NCBI GenBank assembly: GCA_028689055.1
Contig: JAQTWZ010000007.1
Span: forward strand, 1 to 64,000
DNA length: 64,000 bases
Source: Sulfurimonas sp.
Lineage (GTDB): Bacteria > Campylobacterota > Campylobacteria > Campylobacterales > Sulfurimonadaceae
Direction: 5' to 3'
Shown piece by piece: positions 45,507 through 56,045 of the stretch. Position numbers and translations under genes: made by a program. Each line of letters opens with the position of its first letter. Position 1 is the first letter of the stretch. The notes under the pieces were generated by a model, which was not told the origin of the DNA, did not search any database, and was given only the letters and a program-made list of their open reading frames with translations.

Positions 45507-46685
45507 TTATTCTATGACATGCCCCACAAATTTACTCATATTGTCTAAAATCTCAGAGCCTTTTCTAAATCCAAGACCGCAGGCTTCATAAGCAAAGAAA
45601 ACTCCTGCTTGATACTTCATTCCCTCTTCATCTTTTGGAAACTCACTATACTCTTGATAGATTTTTTTGTAGTTACCGTAAGGTCCTGCGTTTTGTGTCA
45701 GTAAATTACCCTCAGTATCCATGATTTTTATATTTGCTCCCTCTCTACCAAAAACAGTTTTTTCAACCTGTTTGATGCCTTTGAGTGGTTCAAAGGATGT
45801 TTTGAGGAGATAAGGTGAGTCTGGGAAAAGATCACAAAGTATCTTCATCATTCCTTTTGATTGAAACAAAAGCGTGTAGGCAGGATTTAAGATGATAGCT
45901 TTTTGATTTTGCATGATTGCGGTGAGTATCGTTGCGAGCTCTGGTTCATCTACGGCTATATCTTCCCATGGATAGAGTTTAAACCAATATTCATAAGGAT
46001 TTTCACTGGCATCAAAAATACCCTCTTCATCAAAGTGCGTGTTTTCAAGATACTCAAAACCTGTGTTAAATCCGGCATCTGTCGCCATCTGTTGCAGCAG
46101 TCTCGTTGTAACTTCTTCCTCTGGGTTTTGTGATATACTTGAGAAGAGGATTTTCCAGCCATCATAACGCTCCTCAAACGCCTCTGTATCATCAAAGAGG
46201 GTGATAAGACGTTTGAAATTTTCACTTATTGCCTCATAGATATTGTTAAATTGCATCTGCTCGTTCATTTTGTTATGTTTGAGTATTGCCCACTGCAGTA
46301 GAGCGGTCTCAAAGAGCCCAGTTGGCGTATCTGCGTTAAATTCGATGAGTTTTATAGCTTTTCCGTCAATTCCGCCTGCGAGATCAAAACGTCCATAAAG
46401 ATGCCAATGTACATCATTTTCCCAACTTTTTTTGATAGCATCGACAAGATTAAAAGGGATGCCAAGTTCAAAAAAAAGATCGTTTTGAATGACATATTCG
46501 GCAGCTTCGGCGTACATATCATAGAGTTCATTGACCGCTTCGTAGTAAGCTTCTGCTTCTGCGGAAGTGACGCTAACGAGAGCATCGCTGATATATTTGC
46601 TTCCATCACTATCTGTATGCCAAGAGAAGCCAAGTTCTTCGAGCGTTGCATCATCCAGTGGGCGTACTTTTTGAAGTTTTACCAT
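45507..46685 (-). CDS. Glutathionylspermidine-synthase-family ATP-grasp protein (YgiC-like)
   Basis: A 392-residue ATP-grasp protein of the glutathionylspermidine synthase-like family, YgiC/YjfC type. It has HLYGRFDLAGGIDGKAIKLIEFNADTPTGLFE near residue 95-125 and GIKQVEKTVFGREGANI and GVFFAYEACGLGFRKG towards the end. E. coli YgiC is a homologue without glutathionylspermidine synthase activity shown for it. The gene follows a YgiB-like lipoprotein gene by 3 bp, repeating the E. coli ygiBC pairing. The true substrate is not known. Confidence 0.88.
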   Translation of the reverse strand: MVKLQKVRPLDDATLEELGFSWHTDSDGSKYISDALVSVTSAEAEAYYEAVNELYDMYAEAAEYVIQNDLFFELGIPFNLVDAIKKSWENDVHWHLYGRFDLAGGIDGKAIKLIEFNADTPTGLFETALLQWAILKHNKMNEQMQFNNIYEAISENFKRLITLFDDTEAFEERYDGWKILFSSISQNPEEEVTTRLLQQMATDAGFNTGFEYLENTHFDEEGIFDASENPYEYWFKLYPWEDIAVDEPELATILTAIMQNQKAIILNPAYTLLFQSKGMMKILCDLFPDSPYLLKTSFEPLKGIKQVEKTVFGREGANIKIMDTEGNLLTQNAGPYGNYKKIYQEYSEFPKDEEGMKYQAGVFFAYEACGLGFRKGSEILDNMSKFVGHVIE

Positions 46686-46688
46686 AAT

Positions 46689-47243
46689 TTAGCTCCCAAA
46701 ACTTGTTTTGCTTGCGCTATTACTTGAGCTTGAAGAACCAAAAAAGCTTTTCTTCGCAGAAGATTTTGAAGCGGCAGAGCGTGCGTAAGGACTTTTGTTG
46801 ACATTTGTCGCCCTTTGCGAGAAGTTCTTGTTGTTCATGAGCGCATTTCCTATCATATTTCCAAGGAGTGAACCAGCAGCAACTGCGAGAATAGTTCCCG
46901 CAAGACCCATTCCTCCGCTACTCTCTCCACTTTGTACTGTTTCACTCGTACCGTCTTGCGTTTTGAGATACTCCTGTTCTGCTAGAGTTTTCATCTCTGC
47001 TTCATTCATAAAACGCTCAACCGTGTTGCCATTTGCATCTTTTTCACGAATTACGGCACGGCTAGGTCCATCTGTCGGCACCTCTTCGACGACAAGATAT
47101 TTGCCGTTTGCTTGTTGTTCGATGACTAAAAATTTGTTTGCAGGTGTTTGTTCTTCTTGCGCGCATCCGCTGAGTACGCTCATCATGACTAGGCCTGCAC
47201 CGCCGAGTGCAACGCCGCTTGCCAAACTTGAGAGATGTTTCAT
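46689..47243 (-). CDS. YgiB-like lipoprotein with Ser-rich tail
   Basis: A 184-residue lipoprotein (lipobox LSGC at about residue 27). A short folded part follows, then a glycine-rich hydrophobic stretch (LAGTILAVAAGSLLGNMIGNALM) and a serine-rich tail that ends in SKTSFGS. This pattern is seen in DUF1190/YgiB-type proteins, and the next gene is YgiC-like. It overlaps the upstream membrane gene by 4 bp. Function is not known; the pair may act on an envelope peptide or polyamine. Confidence 0.65.
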   Translation of the reverse strand: MKHLSSLASGVALGGAGLVMMSVLSGCAQEEQTPANKFLVIEQQANGKYLVVEEVPTDGPSRAVIREKDANGNTVERFMNEAEMKTLAEQEYLKTQDGTSETVQSGESSGGMGLAGTILAVAAGSLLGNMIGNALMNNKNFSQRATNVNKSPYARSAASKSSAKKSFFGSSSSSNSASKTSFGS

Positions 47244-47683
47244 TGTATCAGTTCCTCTTTTTTAAGTAAGATTGTTTTTTGAAGGTCATAATCATAAAAT
47301 GTGATATTTTTGCGACCGATGTAATAGACATCGCCCGTGAAAGTATATCTTTTTGATTTAAATGTTTGATTTTTTTGCATAAAAAGTCCTGCACCAAGTG
47401 CGTGACCTACCTGCGGAATCAGGGTAGCAAGTGAAGTTACAAAGAAAAATGCGATGATTGGAAGTTTTATTTTATTTGAGTCAATATACAAAACTAAATA
47501 ACCAAAGAGCACACTAAAGAGAAGATAAATAAAGATATTTTGGTTGTCTGCAAAGAGAATATTGTAATAGAGATCTACATTGTAAACATCTATATAATTT
47601 TTTTGAATGCCTAAAAAAATAAAAAAATCAAAGATAAACGTGATAAACGCACCGGTTAAAAATGCTTGAATTATTTTACTCAT
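47240..47683 (-). CDS. Small membrane protein of unknown function
   Basis: A 147-residue protein with about three membrane segments (residues 5-25, 50-70 and 75-95) and a soluble C-terminal stretch that ends in LLKKEELIQ. I do not recognise the family. It overlaps the tsaC-like gene by 4 bp upstream and the YgiB-like gene by 4 bp downstream, so it belongs to the same operon as both. Confidence 0.65.
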   Translation of the reverse strand: MSKIIQAFLTGAFITFIFDFFIFLGIQKNYIDVYNVDLYYNILFADNQNIFIYLLFSVLFGYLVLYIDSNKIKLPIIAFFFVTSLATLIPQVGHALGAGLFMQKNQTFKSKRYTFTGDVYYIGRKNITFYDYDLQKTILLKKEELIQ

Positions 47684-48111
47684 CGAAGTCTCCTTTTTTT
47701 TCTGCGACCTAGCACCAAGATAGTTGATGCGCTTTTTTCACTCAGACCGCGATTGTCTTCTACTATTATATCAGCTTTTGATTGGCAAAAAGTTCTCTCA
47801 AAGTTTTTGCCCGCTTCGTTTGCGGAAGTGGAATAAGACCAGTGAAGCGCACGAATGATAGAGGAGTGAAGTTGCGCCGGGGCGATGCGAAAAGAGTTTT
47901 GTTTGAGAATAAAAGTCGTTTTTTGAGCGCGTCTGAGTAGGTTTTTATGTTTTTTTGGGACTCTGAGTCCTATGTTTTTGAAAGAGGCAAAACTATCAAA
48001 GACTTTGATAAAAGGTTTGGAGCTTACACGAGACTTTATCTCATAAAGCGCTTGTGCGTTTTGAGATAAAAAACCGACAGTGGTGTCGGTCTGCGCGAGG
48101 ATGATTTCCAC
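47680..48111 (-). CDS. Short Sua5/YciO/YrdC (TsaC-like) protein
   Basis: A 143-residue protein. It starts with IILAQTDTTVGFLSQ (the QTDTVYGL region of TsaC, threonylcarbamoyl-AMP synthase for the t6A tRNA base) and has the KPFIKVF and IRALHWSYSTSANEAG segments that match the KxRP and SAN motifs. Standard TsaC is 180-210 residues, so this is a shortened form. It lies 3 bp after carB on the same strand. It could be a working short TsaC or a paralogue. Confidence 0.72.
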   Translation of the reverse strand: MEIILAQTDTTVGFLSQNAQALYEIKSRVSSKPFIKVFDSFASFKNIGLRVPKKHKNLLRRAQKTTFILKQNSFRIAPAQLHSSIIRALHWSYSTSANEAGKNFERTFCQSKADIIVEDNRGLSEKSASTILVLGRRKKRRLR

Positions 48112-48114
48112 GTT

Positions 48115-51100
48115 TTAAGCGAGGAAATCTTGTAAGGCTTGAGGAGAAGACCAAGAAGGGTCTTTCATCTCTTCAAGAGCCAAGATAAGCGCACGCGCCG
48201 CGCTAAGCGTCGTAAAGTATGGGATGTTGCGTTTGAGAACTTCTTGACGAATTTTTACAGCATCTTTTTTAGAAGTGTTGTTATCTGAAGTGTTGATAGC
48301 CATAGAGATTTCATCATTTTTCATGCTGTCTTCTATATTTGGGCGACCTTCTGAAATTTTTAGAACTCTCTCACACGGTATGCCTGCTTCTTCGATGATA
48401 CTTTGTGTACCTTTTGTAGCTACAAGTTTGAAGCCATTTTTGTGAAGCCCGCTTGCTATCTCAGCTGCATGTTTTTTGTCTGTATCAACAAATGAAAGGA
48501 AACACGTCCCACCTGTTGGAATCTTATTGCCTGCTGCAAGCTGTGCTTTGGCAAAAGAGATACCGAAGTTTGAGCTGATACCCATAACTTCACCCGTTGA
48601 TTTCATCTCAGGAGAGAGGACAAGATCGGCTCCATAGAGTTTGTGGAAAGGGAAAACCGCTTCTTTTACGGAGATATGACCTTTGAGAAGTGGACGAAGC
48701 AGACCGTTTGCTTCTTCGACTATTTTGTATTTGTCATAAAACGCAAGAGCATCTCTGAGGCTCTCACCCATCATGACACGTGTTGCAACTTTTGCAAGTG
48801 GCATACCTGTCGCTTTGGAGACAAAAGGAACTGTTCGTGAAGCTCTAGGATTGACCTCGATAAGATAGATATCACCCTCATAAATAGCATACTGCACGTT
48901 CATGAGCCCTACAACACCCAAGCCAAGTGCGATAGTTTTTGTCTGTTGTTCTACTTTTTCTATTAGTTCTTTGGAGAGATTTACAGGAGGAAGTGAACAT
49001 GCACTGTCTCCTGAGTGGATTCCGGCTTCTTCGATATGCTGCATAACAGAACCGATATAAACCTCATTACCATCACAGATAGCATCTACATCAAGCTCAA
49101 TAGCCTGATCTAAAAATCTATCAATAAGAACCGGTGCGTTGTGCGAAACAGAAACAGCAACATCCATATATAGTTTGAGTTCATCTTCGCTGTAAACGAT
49201 ACGCATACCGCGACCGCCAAGAACAAATGACGGACGCACAAGAACTGGGTAGCCTAGACGCTCAGCAATAGCGTATGACTCTTCTTTTGTGCGTGCAAGA
49301 CCGTTTTCGGGCTGTTTGAGACCGTTTTTGATAACAAAGTTGGAAAACTGTTCTCTATCTTCAGCGAGGTCGATAACCGCAGAAGGAGTTCCTGAGATTT
49401 TAGCACCGATTTTTGTCAGTGAATCTGCAAGTTTTAGTGGTGTTTGTCCACCGAAGTGTACGATGATGCCGTCTGGATTTTCATTTTCTATCACTTCTCG
49501 TACGTGTTCAAAGTCGATAGGCTCAAAATAGAGTACATCAGATGTATCATAATCCGTAGAAACAGTCTCAGGATTACAGTTGTACATGATTGTCTCTATA
49601 CCCATCTCTTTGAGTGCAAACGCAGCGTGAACACAGCAGTAGTCAAACTCGATACCTTGACCGATACGGTTTGGTCCGCCACCGATAATCATCACTTTTT
49701 TCTTGTCGCTTTGGCGTTTTTGTACGTTTGGAAGTTGGGTGATATTTGTAGTTGAATAAAGATAAGGAGTGAGTGCTTCAAACTCTGCTGCACAGGTATC
49801 TACTTCATTGTATTCAAGATGTACGCCAAGTTTTTTTCTTGCATCATATACATCATTTTCACTTACTTCATGAGCACTGTTTTTAGCGATGAGTTGTGCT
49901 ATTTTTTTATCTGAAAAACCGTCCACTTTAGCAGCTCTCATGAGCTGCGCATCCGACAAGATCGTCTTTGTGATAGTTTTCTCATGAGCCAATATCTCTT
50001 CTATTTGGTATAAAAACCAAGGATCGATTTGGCAGGTATCAAACATCTCTTCTACGCTCATGCCGCGACGGAAACCTTCTGCTACATACAAAACGCGGTC
50101 TGCGTTTGGACGGCGAATCTCATGTTTGACGAACTCATCATCAAAAGGCATCTCGTCAAAACCGCAAAGTCCTGTCTCTAATGAACAGAGGGCTTTTTGC
50201 ATAGACTCTTTGAAAGTGCGCCCGATAGCCATAACTTCGCCGACAGATTTCATACTAGTAGAGAGTGTATTTTCTGCTTCAGGGAATTTTTCAAAAGTAA
50301 AACGAGGGATTTTTGTCACAACATAGTCGATAACCGGCTCAAACGCAGCAGGTGTTCCCGTGATATCGTTTGTAATCTCATCAAGCGTAAATCCAACAGC
50401 CAAAAGAGTTGCAACTTTTGCGATAGGATAGCCTGTCGCTTTTGATGCCAGCGCGGATGAACGGGAAACACGAGGATTCATCTCGATTACGATCATACGG
50501 CCTGTTTTTGGGTCGATTGAGAACTGTACATTTGATCCGCCCGTATCAACACCGATTTCTCTAAGAATATCAAAAGAAGCATTACGCATTCTTTGGTACT
50601 CTTTGTCCGTGAGTGTCAGAGCAGGAGCAACCGTGATACTATCACCTGTGTGTACGCCCATCGGGTCGAAGTTTTCGATAGAACAGACGATGATGCAGTT
50701 GTCTGCTTTGTCCCGGATAACTTCCATCTCGTACTCTTTCCAGCCAAGAAGAGACTCTTCTATAAGGATTTCTGTGACCGGCGATTCATCAAGTCCGCGT
50801 CTTGCGAGTTCTTTGAACTCATCCATGTTGTAAGCGACGCCTGAACCACCGCCTGCAAGGGTAAATGAAGCACGGATGATGATAGGAAAACCGATAGTTT
50901 CAGCCGCTTTAAGCGCATCATCCATATCGTATGCGTACATAGAAAACGGCAAATCCATCCCGATTTTGATCATCGCTTCTTTAAACGCAGAACGGTCTTC
51001 ACCTTTGTGGATAGCTGCAGGAGATGCACCTAGAAATTCTACTCCCTCAAGCATCCCTTTTTCATACATTTTTGTAGCGACATTAAGCGCTGTTTGTCCA

Positions 51101-51372
51101 CCCATAGTAGGCAGTACCGCATCAACTTTTTCATCTTTGATGATTCGTGCTATTATCTCTTCTTTGATTGGTTCGATGTACGTTCTATCGGCAAATTCCG
51201 GGTCTGTCATGATGGTCGCAGGATTTGAGTTGATAAGAATAACACGGTAACCTAACTCTTTGAGAGTTTTTACAGCTTGTGTGCCTGAGTAGTCGAACTC
51301 ACAGGCTTGTCCTATGATGATAGGACCAGAACCAATAAGGAGAATTGTTTTGATGTCGGTGCGTTTTGGCAT
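48115..51372 (-). CDS. carB: Carbamoyl-phosphate synthase large subunit
   Basis: A 1085-residue enzyme, with the two ATP-grasp halves expected (first from the [20 protein letters not shown] opening, second from the [20 protein letters not shown] repeat near residue 560) and a C-terminal MGS-like allosteric domain. It makes carbamoyl phosphate for pyrimidines and arginine. carA is not in the window. A TATAAT (51416-51411, minus strand) stands upstream beside a large hairpin. The order mreBC ... carB is as in Campylobacter. Confidence 0.97.
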   Translation of the reverse strand: MPKRTDIKTILLIGSGPIIIGQACEFDYSGTQAVKTLKELGYRVILINSNPATIMTDPEFADRTYIEPIKEEIIARIIKDEKVDAVLPTMGGQTALNVATKMYEKGMLEGVEFLGASPAAIHKGEDRSAFKEAMIKIGMDLPFSMYAYDMDDALKAAETIGFPIIIRASFTLAGGGSGVAYNMDEFKELARRGLDESPVTEILIEESLLGWKEYEMEVIRDKADNCIIVCSIENFDPMGVHTGDSITVAPALTLTDKEYQRMRNASFDILREIGVDTGGSNVQFSIDPKTGRMIVIEMNPRVSRSSALASKATGYPIAKVATLLAVGFTLDEITNDITGTPAAFEPVIDYVVTKIPRFTFEKFPEAENTLSTSMKSVGEVMAIGRTFKESMQKALCSLETGLCGFDEMPFDDEFVKHEIRRPNADRVLYVAEGFRRGMSVEEMFDTCQIDPWFLYQIEEILAHEKTITKTILSDAQLMRAAKVDGFSDKKIAQLIAKNSAHEVSENDVYDARKKLGVHLEYNEVDTCAAEFEALTPYLYSTTNITQLPNVQKRQSDKKKVMIIGGGPNRIGQGIEFDYCCVHAAFALKEMGIETIMYNCNPETVSTDYDTSDVLYFEPIDFEHVREVIENENPDGIIVHFGGQTPLKLADSLTKIGAKISGTPSAVIDLAEDREQFSNFVIKNGLKQPENGLARTKEESYAIAERLGYPVLVRPSFVLGGRGMRIVYSEDELKLYMDVAVSVSHNAPVLIDRFLDQAIELDVDAICDGNEVYIGSVMQHIEEAGIHSGDSACSLPPVNLSKELIEKVEQQTKTIALGLGVVGLMNVQYAIYEGDIYLIEVNPRASRTVPFVSKATGMPLAKVATRVMMGESLRDALAFYDKYKIVEEANGLLRPLLKGHISVKEAVFPFHKLYGADLVLSPEMKSTGEVMGISSNFGISFAKAQLAAGNKIPTGGTCFLSFVDTDKKHAAEIASGLHKNGFKLVATKGTQSIIEEAGIPCERVLKISEGRPNIEDSMKNDEISMAINTSDNNTSKKDAVKIRQEVLKRNIPYFTTLSAARALILALEEMKDPSWSSPQALQDFLA

Positions 51373-51410
51373 TTGTTACCTCTTAAAAATATGTGCAAAA
51401 AAATTTGTTT

Positions 51411-51459
51411 ATTATAGTCAAGAGGCACTTAAAACTTGATGAGTTTTAAGTGCCTCTTG
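51411..51459. terminator. Very strong hairpin between mipA and carB, overlapping the carB promoter
   Basis: A perfect 18-bp stem (51419-51436 with 51442-51459) has a 5-nt loop. On the minus strand it would end the fabZ-to-mipA transcript. A TATAAT for carB (51416-51411) lies just past it, so the carB -35 region falls inside the hairpin. Confidence 0.75.
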
Positions 51460-51470
51460 AGAGGTTTTTC

Positions 51471-52211
51471 TTAATATTCAAAAGTGTAGATAAGTGAAGC
51501 AAGCCCTGAATAGATATATTCTTCATCAACAAGAGGGCTATTTATTGCTTCTTGTGAGAGTTTGTCGATACGAAGATTGACCAATGCGGAGAGTTCATTT
51601 GTAAGTGGGTATTTAATGTAGGTTTGTGCCCCGATTTGTAATCCCTCAGAAGGTGCATAAGCGGCTCTTTGCGCATTTACTTCATCTGTTTCTACCCCAT
51701 AATAATAGTTTGTAAATTGTGCGGTCTGATAGATAAAAATAAGACTTGGATAAAAAGCAAATTTGCCATATTCAAAGTCATATCCGGCTTCAGTTTTGAA
51801 AATCCATGAGTCATATCTTCCCAAAATATCACTCAAAGCCATAAGCTCGATATATGCTTTGTCTTTTTGAGCACTAAACGCAACTCCGCCTTCAAAAGTA
51901 GTTTCTCTTGTGTGCATTCCCTCTATTTCAGAAGCATCATAACCATAGGTTCTTGGCTGGATAGTGAGAGAAAATCCCCAAGCATAATCCTCTTTTTTTT
52001 CTCCTAAAAAGTAAACCCCTGCGCGACTCCATCTCACATAAAAGAGTCCGTTGTCAAAAAAGATGACGGGGGAGGGAAGTAGTATATCATCGACACCTTT
52101 ATAGGGCTGCGTTTGGATATAGGGACCAGCCCCGATTGTGACTTTTTGTTTTGACTCTTCTGCCATTACATGAGCGGCAAATAGCATCATCAGTAAAAAT
52201 AAATATTTCAT
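51471..52211 (-). CDS. MipA/OmpV-family outer-membrane protein
   Basis: A 246-residue protein with signal peptide (MKYLFLLMMLFAAHVMA) and a beta-barrel body that ends in an aromatic residue (LIYTFEY). The family features are present: KVTIGAGPYIQTQPYKG near the N-terminus and aromatic/charged alternating strands. MipA bridges the transglycosylase MltA and PBP1b in E. coli. The 4-bp overlap with mreC suggests a role at the elongation machinery, but this is inference. Confidence 0.82.
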   Translation of the reverse strand: MKYLFLLMMLFAAHVMAEESKQKVTIGAGPYIQTQPYKGVDDILLPSPVIFFDNGLFYVRWSRAGVYFLGEKKEDYAWGFSLTIQPRTYGYDASEIEGMHTRETTFEGGVAFSAQKDKAYIELMALSDILGRYDSWIFKTEAGYDFEYGKFAFYPSLIFIYQTAQFTNYYYGVETDEVNAQRAAYAPSEGLQIGAQTYIKYPLTNELSALVNLRIDKLSQEAINSPLVDEEYIYSGLASLIYTFEY

Positions 52212-52975
52212 CGAACACTCCTTATCATATGAAAATAGTTTGGATCGTTTTCTTTGTAGTAGGGCACTACTACTGCGTTTTGAAATCCTCCAGAAGAGCT
52301 TGTCGAAACAACCCGGCCAACTTTAAGCCCTTTGAAAAAAATACCATCAAGCCCAGAAGATATCACTTCATCTCCTGCGTTTATTGTGATCCACGTCGGG
52401 ATAAACTTTACGATTAAATTTTCTGTGTTATTACCATGAGCAATTCCCGGAGCAAGTTCACTTCCTATATAAACGGCATAAGAGCTTTTTGGATCTTTAT
52501 TGAGTAAAGCAAGAGCTCCCTCTTTGTGCCCTACAGCTATGCCGGCTACACTATCTTGATAGGTAAGTCCATAAATTTTAGAGCTGTTAAACTCTTTTAT
52601 GTCAAGCCACAGCCTGTTGAAATCACCAAATTTTTCATAAGAAAGAACACGAACGAGTTCAATATCTGGATTGATAGCAAGAGAAGAGTTATTCTCTTTA
52701 AAAAGATCATTCACTTCTTTGGAGAGTTGCACCATCAAGATATGACCTTTTTCGTACATTTGGAGTTTTGCTTTGAGCTGTTCTATTTCTGTAGCTTGAA
52801 AAAAGTGTTTATCAATCGTATTTGAGACATAATCAAGAGAGTTGTGATAAGTTGATTTTATAGAGTTGAGTGTAGAGATAAAAGGATTTTGTATAAGGTT
52901 CGTATAATATAAAGCACCCACGAAGAGTGCGATAAAAAACGAAAAAAAGCCAAGGAGCTCTTTATTCATTTTCAA
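52208..52975 (-). CDS. mreC: Rod-shape-determining protein MreC
   Basis: A 255-residue cell-shape protein: short cytoplasmic tail, one membrane segment (about residues 8-25), a coiled coil (about 60-90) and a beta-rich periplasmic part. It links MreB to the peptidoglycan enzymes. It overlaps mreB by 14 bp and mipA by 4 bp, all in one operon. mreD is not adjacent, as is usual for Campylobacterota. Confidence 0.9.
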   Translation of the reverse strand: MKMNKELLGFFSFFIALFVGALYYTNLIQNPFISTLNSIKSTYHNSLDYVSNTIDKHFFQATEIEQLKAKLQMYEKGHILMVQLSKEVNDLFKENNSSLAINPDIELVRVLSYEKFGDFNRLWLDIKEFNSSKIYGLTYQDSVAGIAVGHKEGALALLNKDPKSSYAVYIGSELAPGIAHGNNTENLIVKFIPTWITINAGDEVISSGLDGIFFKGLKVGRVVSTSSSGGFQNAVVVPYYKENDPNYFHMIRSVR

Positions 52976-53999
52976 AAAGTTCTTGGAGTAGGTCTATCTC
53001 TTCAAGAGCACGTCCTGTTCCTCTTGCAACTGCAAGAAGTGGCTCATCAGCCACAAAAACAGGGATTTTTACGATATCTGAGAGATATTTGTCTAGCTGA
53101 CGGATAAGTGCCCCGCCGCCTGTTAGGATGATGCCGTTGTTGACGATATCTCCAGCCAAATCCGGAGGCATCTGCTCTAAAACGTTACGAAGTGCTTCTG
53201 CTATCTCTTTGAGAGGCTCTTTCATCGCTTCTCTAGCATCTTCACTTGTGAGTTCGATTGAACTTAAAAGTCCCTCGACCTGATCACGACCGTTTACGAC
53301 CATCGTCAACTCTTCAGCTAGAGAAACTGCAGTGCCTATGTTGATTTTGATCTCTTCAGCAACTCTCTCGCCGATAAGAAGATTGTATTTTTTTCTTACA
53401 TAGTTGACGATACCTTGATCTATCTTGTCTCCGGCTGTACGGATAGACTTTGAGAGTACCAAACCACCAAGAGAAACAACCCCTATTTCAGTCGTTCCGC
53501 CACCTATATCTACAACAAGATTGCCCTTAGGTTCACGGATATCTATGCCTGCACCAATAGCTGCCGCCATAGGTTCTTCGATAAGGAAAACTTCACGTGC
53601 ACCGGCGCTTAGCGCTGATTCACGAACTGCTTTACGCTCCACTTGTGTCAGTCCGTAAGGAACACAAATAATGATACGAGGAGAGATAAGTGAACTTCTT
53701 CCATGAGCTTTTTCGATGAACTTACGGATCATTTTTTCCGTCATGTCAAAGTCTGCGATGACCCCATCACGTATAGGGCGGATTGCTTTGATATTGCCCG
53801 GCGTTTTTCCGACCATATCTTTTGCTTCATGCCCTACAGCCAAAACTCTTTGTTGTCCGTATCTCTCAGTTTTTACAGCAACAACAGAAGGTTCGTTGAT
53901 GATGATACCACGACCCTTAGCGATAACGATAGTGTTCGCCGTACCTAAATCTATAGATAAGTCGTTGGAAAAAAGTCCTATTAGTTTATTGAATATCAT
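52962..53999 (-). CDS. mreB: Rod-shape-determining protein MreB
   Basis: A 345-residue bacterial actin. The ATP-binding motifs are present: SIDLGTANTIV near residue 15, VVDIGGGTTEIGVV near 165 and ILTGGGALIRQLDKYL near 290. MreB filaments guide lateral wall synthesis. It is 9 bp downstream of clpX in the fabZ-lpxA-clpX-mreB-mreC operon. Confidence 0.97.
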   Translation of the reverse strand: MIFNKLIGLFSNDLSIDLGTANTIVIAKGRGIIINEPSVVAVKTERYGQQRVLAVGHEAKDMVGKTPGNIKAIRPIRDGVIADFDMTEKMIRKFIEKAHGRSSLISPRIIICVPYGLTQVERKAVRESALSAGAREVFLIEEPMAAAIGAGIDIREPKGNLVVDIGGGTTEIGVVSLGGLVLSKSIRTAGDKIDQGIVNYVRKKYNLLIGERVAEEIKINIGTAVSLAEELTMVVNGRDQVEGLLSSIELTSEDAREAMKEPLKEIAEALRNVLEQMPPDLAGDIVNNGIILTGGGALIRQLDKYLSDIVKIPVFVADEPLLAVARGTGRALEEIDLLQELFENE

Positions 54000-54008
54000 T
54001 TCTTGCCT

Positions 54009-55253
54009 TTATGCTGTTTGTTTTGTAGATTTTTTGATATAGACCGGTTTTTCTGCGTTTTCGATAACTTCTTTTGTTATCAAAACTTCATAGCCGTCAT
54101 ATTCTGGAAGTTCGTACATAATATCTATCATATTTTCTTCCATAATCGCACGAAGACCTCTGGCACCTGTCTTGCGTTTGAGGGCTTTTTTAGCGATTGC
54201 AGCAAGAGCTTCTGTCTCAAAATTAAGTTCTACGCCATCAATTGAAAATAGTTTTTTGTATTGTTTGACGAGTGAATTTTTTGGCTCAGTCAAAATACGG
54301 ACCATATCCGCTTCACTTATTTCGCTGAGAGATGCGATAATAGGCAGACGACCGACAAGCTCAGGAATAAGTCCATAACTCACCAAATCATCCGGTTCAA
54401 CCATATCAAAAGTAGGTTTTTTCTCATCTTTTGTTTTTTTCTCATGTCCAAAACCAAGAACATTTTCACCTTGTTTTTTCTTGAGAATCTCTTCAAGACC
54501 GTCAAACGCACCACCGCAGATAAACAAAATGTTTGTTGTATCAATAACGGTAAAATCTTGATTTGGATGTTTTCTCCCACCTTTTGGCGGGATATTTACG
54601 GCTGAACCTTCGATGATTTTGAGAAGTGCCTGTTGGACACCTTCACCTGAGACATCACGAGTGATAGAACGATTTTCGCTCATGCGGGATACTTTATCTA
54701 CTTCATCGATAAAAACGATACCCTGTTGTGCACGTTCTATGTCTCCATCGGCTGCTTGAAGCAGTTTCGTGAGGATGTTTTCTACGTCTTCGCCGACATA
54801 ACCTGCTTCAGTGAGACTTGTTGCATCTGCTATAGCTATAGGCACATTGAGCACCCTTGCTATCGTCTGTGCCATCAGCGTTTTACCGCTTCCCGTAGGA
54901 CCTATGAGTAAAACATTTGATTTTGCTATTTCTGTGTTGTCATCAGTTATATTTTTTGTTTTAAAAATTCTTTTGTAATGGTTATAAACCGCAACACTTA
55001 AAAGTTTACGCGCTCTTTCTTGACCGATGATATATTCACCTAGAAAACTATCGAGCTCTTTTGGTGTCATAAGTTTGTTTACGGCCTCAAGAAGTTTTTT
55101 TTCTTTGGAGCCATCGACGATTTTTTCGTCTCCGAACATTATTTTGTAAGCACTTACTACACAGTTCTTACAGATATAAACGCTATTACCGGCTATAAGA
55201 GGATTTTCGTCACTCTCTTTGGCATCACAAAAACTACAGTGTCTATGAATCAT
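54009..55253 (-). CDS. clpX: ATP-dependent Clp protease ATP-binding subunit ClpX
   Basis: A 414-residue AAA+ unfoldase. The N-terminal zinc-binding domain (CSFC...CKNC, residues 8-33) precedes the Walker [13 protein letters not shown] near residue 118 and the Walker [14 protein letters not shown] near 183, with a later sensor region ([13 protein letters not shown]). It supplies substrates to ClpP, which is not in the window. Its start overlaps the lpxA stop by 4 bp. Confidence 0.97.
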   Translation of the reverse strand: MIHRHCSFCDAKESDENPLIAGNSVYICKNCVVSAYKIMFGDEKIVDGSKEKKLLEAVNKLMTPKELDSFLGEYIIGQERARKLLSVAVYNHYKRIFKTKNITDDNTEIAKSNVLLIGPTGSGKTLMAQTIARVLNVPIAIADATSLTEAGYVGEDVENILTKLLQAADGDIERAQQGIVFIDEVDKVSRMSENRSITRDVSGEGVQQALLKIIEGSAVNIPPKGGRKHPNQDFTVIDTTNILFICGGAFDGLEEILKKKQGENVLGFGHEKKTKDEKKPTFDMVEPDDLVSYGLIPELVGRLPIIASLSEISEADMVRILTEPKNSLVKQYKKLFSIDGVELNFETEALAAIAKKALKRKTGARGLRAIMEENMIDIMYELPEYDGYEVLITKEVIENAEKPVYIKKSTKQTA

Positions 55254-56035
55254 ATATTTTTCCTCTCAAATGGGATTCCGCGTTTTGTCTCTAATACAAA
55301 ATCGCAGAGATTTTTTACATATTTGTTTGTTGTATTTTCTAGTATCTCTTCTGCACTCTCTTTGAGTGGCTGACCTGACTCAAAAAGGTCTCTGTAAGTA
55401 GATTTGAGTGCATTGATATCATCACGATCAAGATGGCGGCGAAGACCGTTGAGATTTAGCCCTCGAAGTGTCGCACGGTTGCCTTCTGCCAAACAGTATG
55501 GCGGCACATCTTGAGAAAGTGCGCTTGCCCCTGCTATCATCGCAAAATCACCGATAGTGACAAACTGATGGATAGGCGTCATACCACCGACAACCGCATG
55601 ATTTCCGATGACGACATGTCCAGCGAGAGTCGCTGCGTTTGCAAAGATACAGTTGTCACCGATGATAACGTCATGCCCGAGATGCACATAACCCATAAAA
55701 AGGTTTTGATTACCTACCACAGTTTTGCTCCCGCCGCCTTTTGTACCGGGGTTGAAAAGCGTGAACTCTCTGATAGTGTTGTTATCGCCGATGATAAGTT
55801 CTACATCTTCTCCTGCAAATTTTAAATCTTGCGGTATAGAACCAAGCACGGCATGTGAAAATATACGGTTGTTTTTACCAATGCTTGTTTTGCCGTAGAT
55901 GCAGGCACCTTGTGCGATAGTCGTTCCATCACCGATAGTTGTTTGTGAAGAGATAAAACAAAAAGGTCCAATCTCCACATTTTCACCGATGAGAGCACCA
56001 TCTTCAATGACTGCTAGGTGTGATATTTTGCTCAT
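55250..56035 (-). CDS. lpxA: UDP-N-acetylglucosamine acyltransferase LpxA
   Basis: A 261-residue left-handed beta-helix acyltransferase with hexapeptide repeats throughout ([18 protein letters not shown] types) and the catalytic His in [14 protein letters not shown]. It makes the first step of lipid A. The C-terminal helical part is intact. It is 10 bp downstream of fabZ. Confidence 0.96.
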   Translation of the reverse strand: MSKISHLAVIEDGALIGENVEIGPFCFISSQTTIGDGTTIAQGACIYGKTSIGKNNRIFSHAVLGSIPQDLKFAGEDVELIIGDNNTIREFTLFNPGTKGGGSKTVVGNQNLFMGYVHLGHDVIIGDNCIFANAATLAGHVVIGNHAVVGGMTPIHQFVTIGDFAMIAGASALSQDVPPYCLAEGNRATLRGLNLNGLRRHLDRDDINALKSTYRDLFESGQPLKESAEEILENTTNKYVKNLCDFVLETKRGIPFERKNI

Positions 56036-56045
56036 GCTCTAATCT

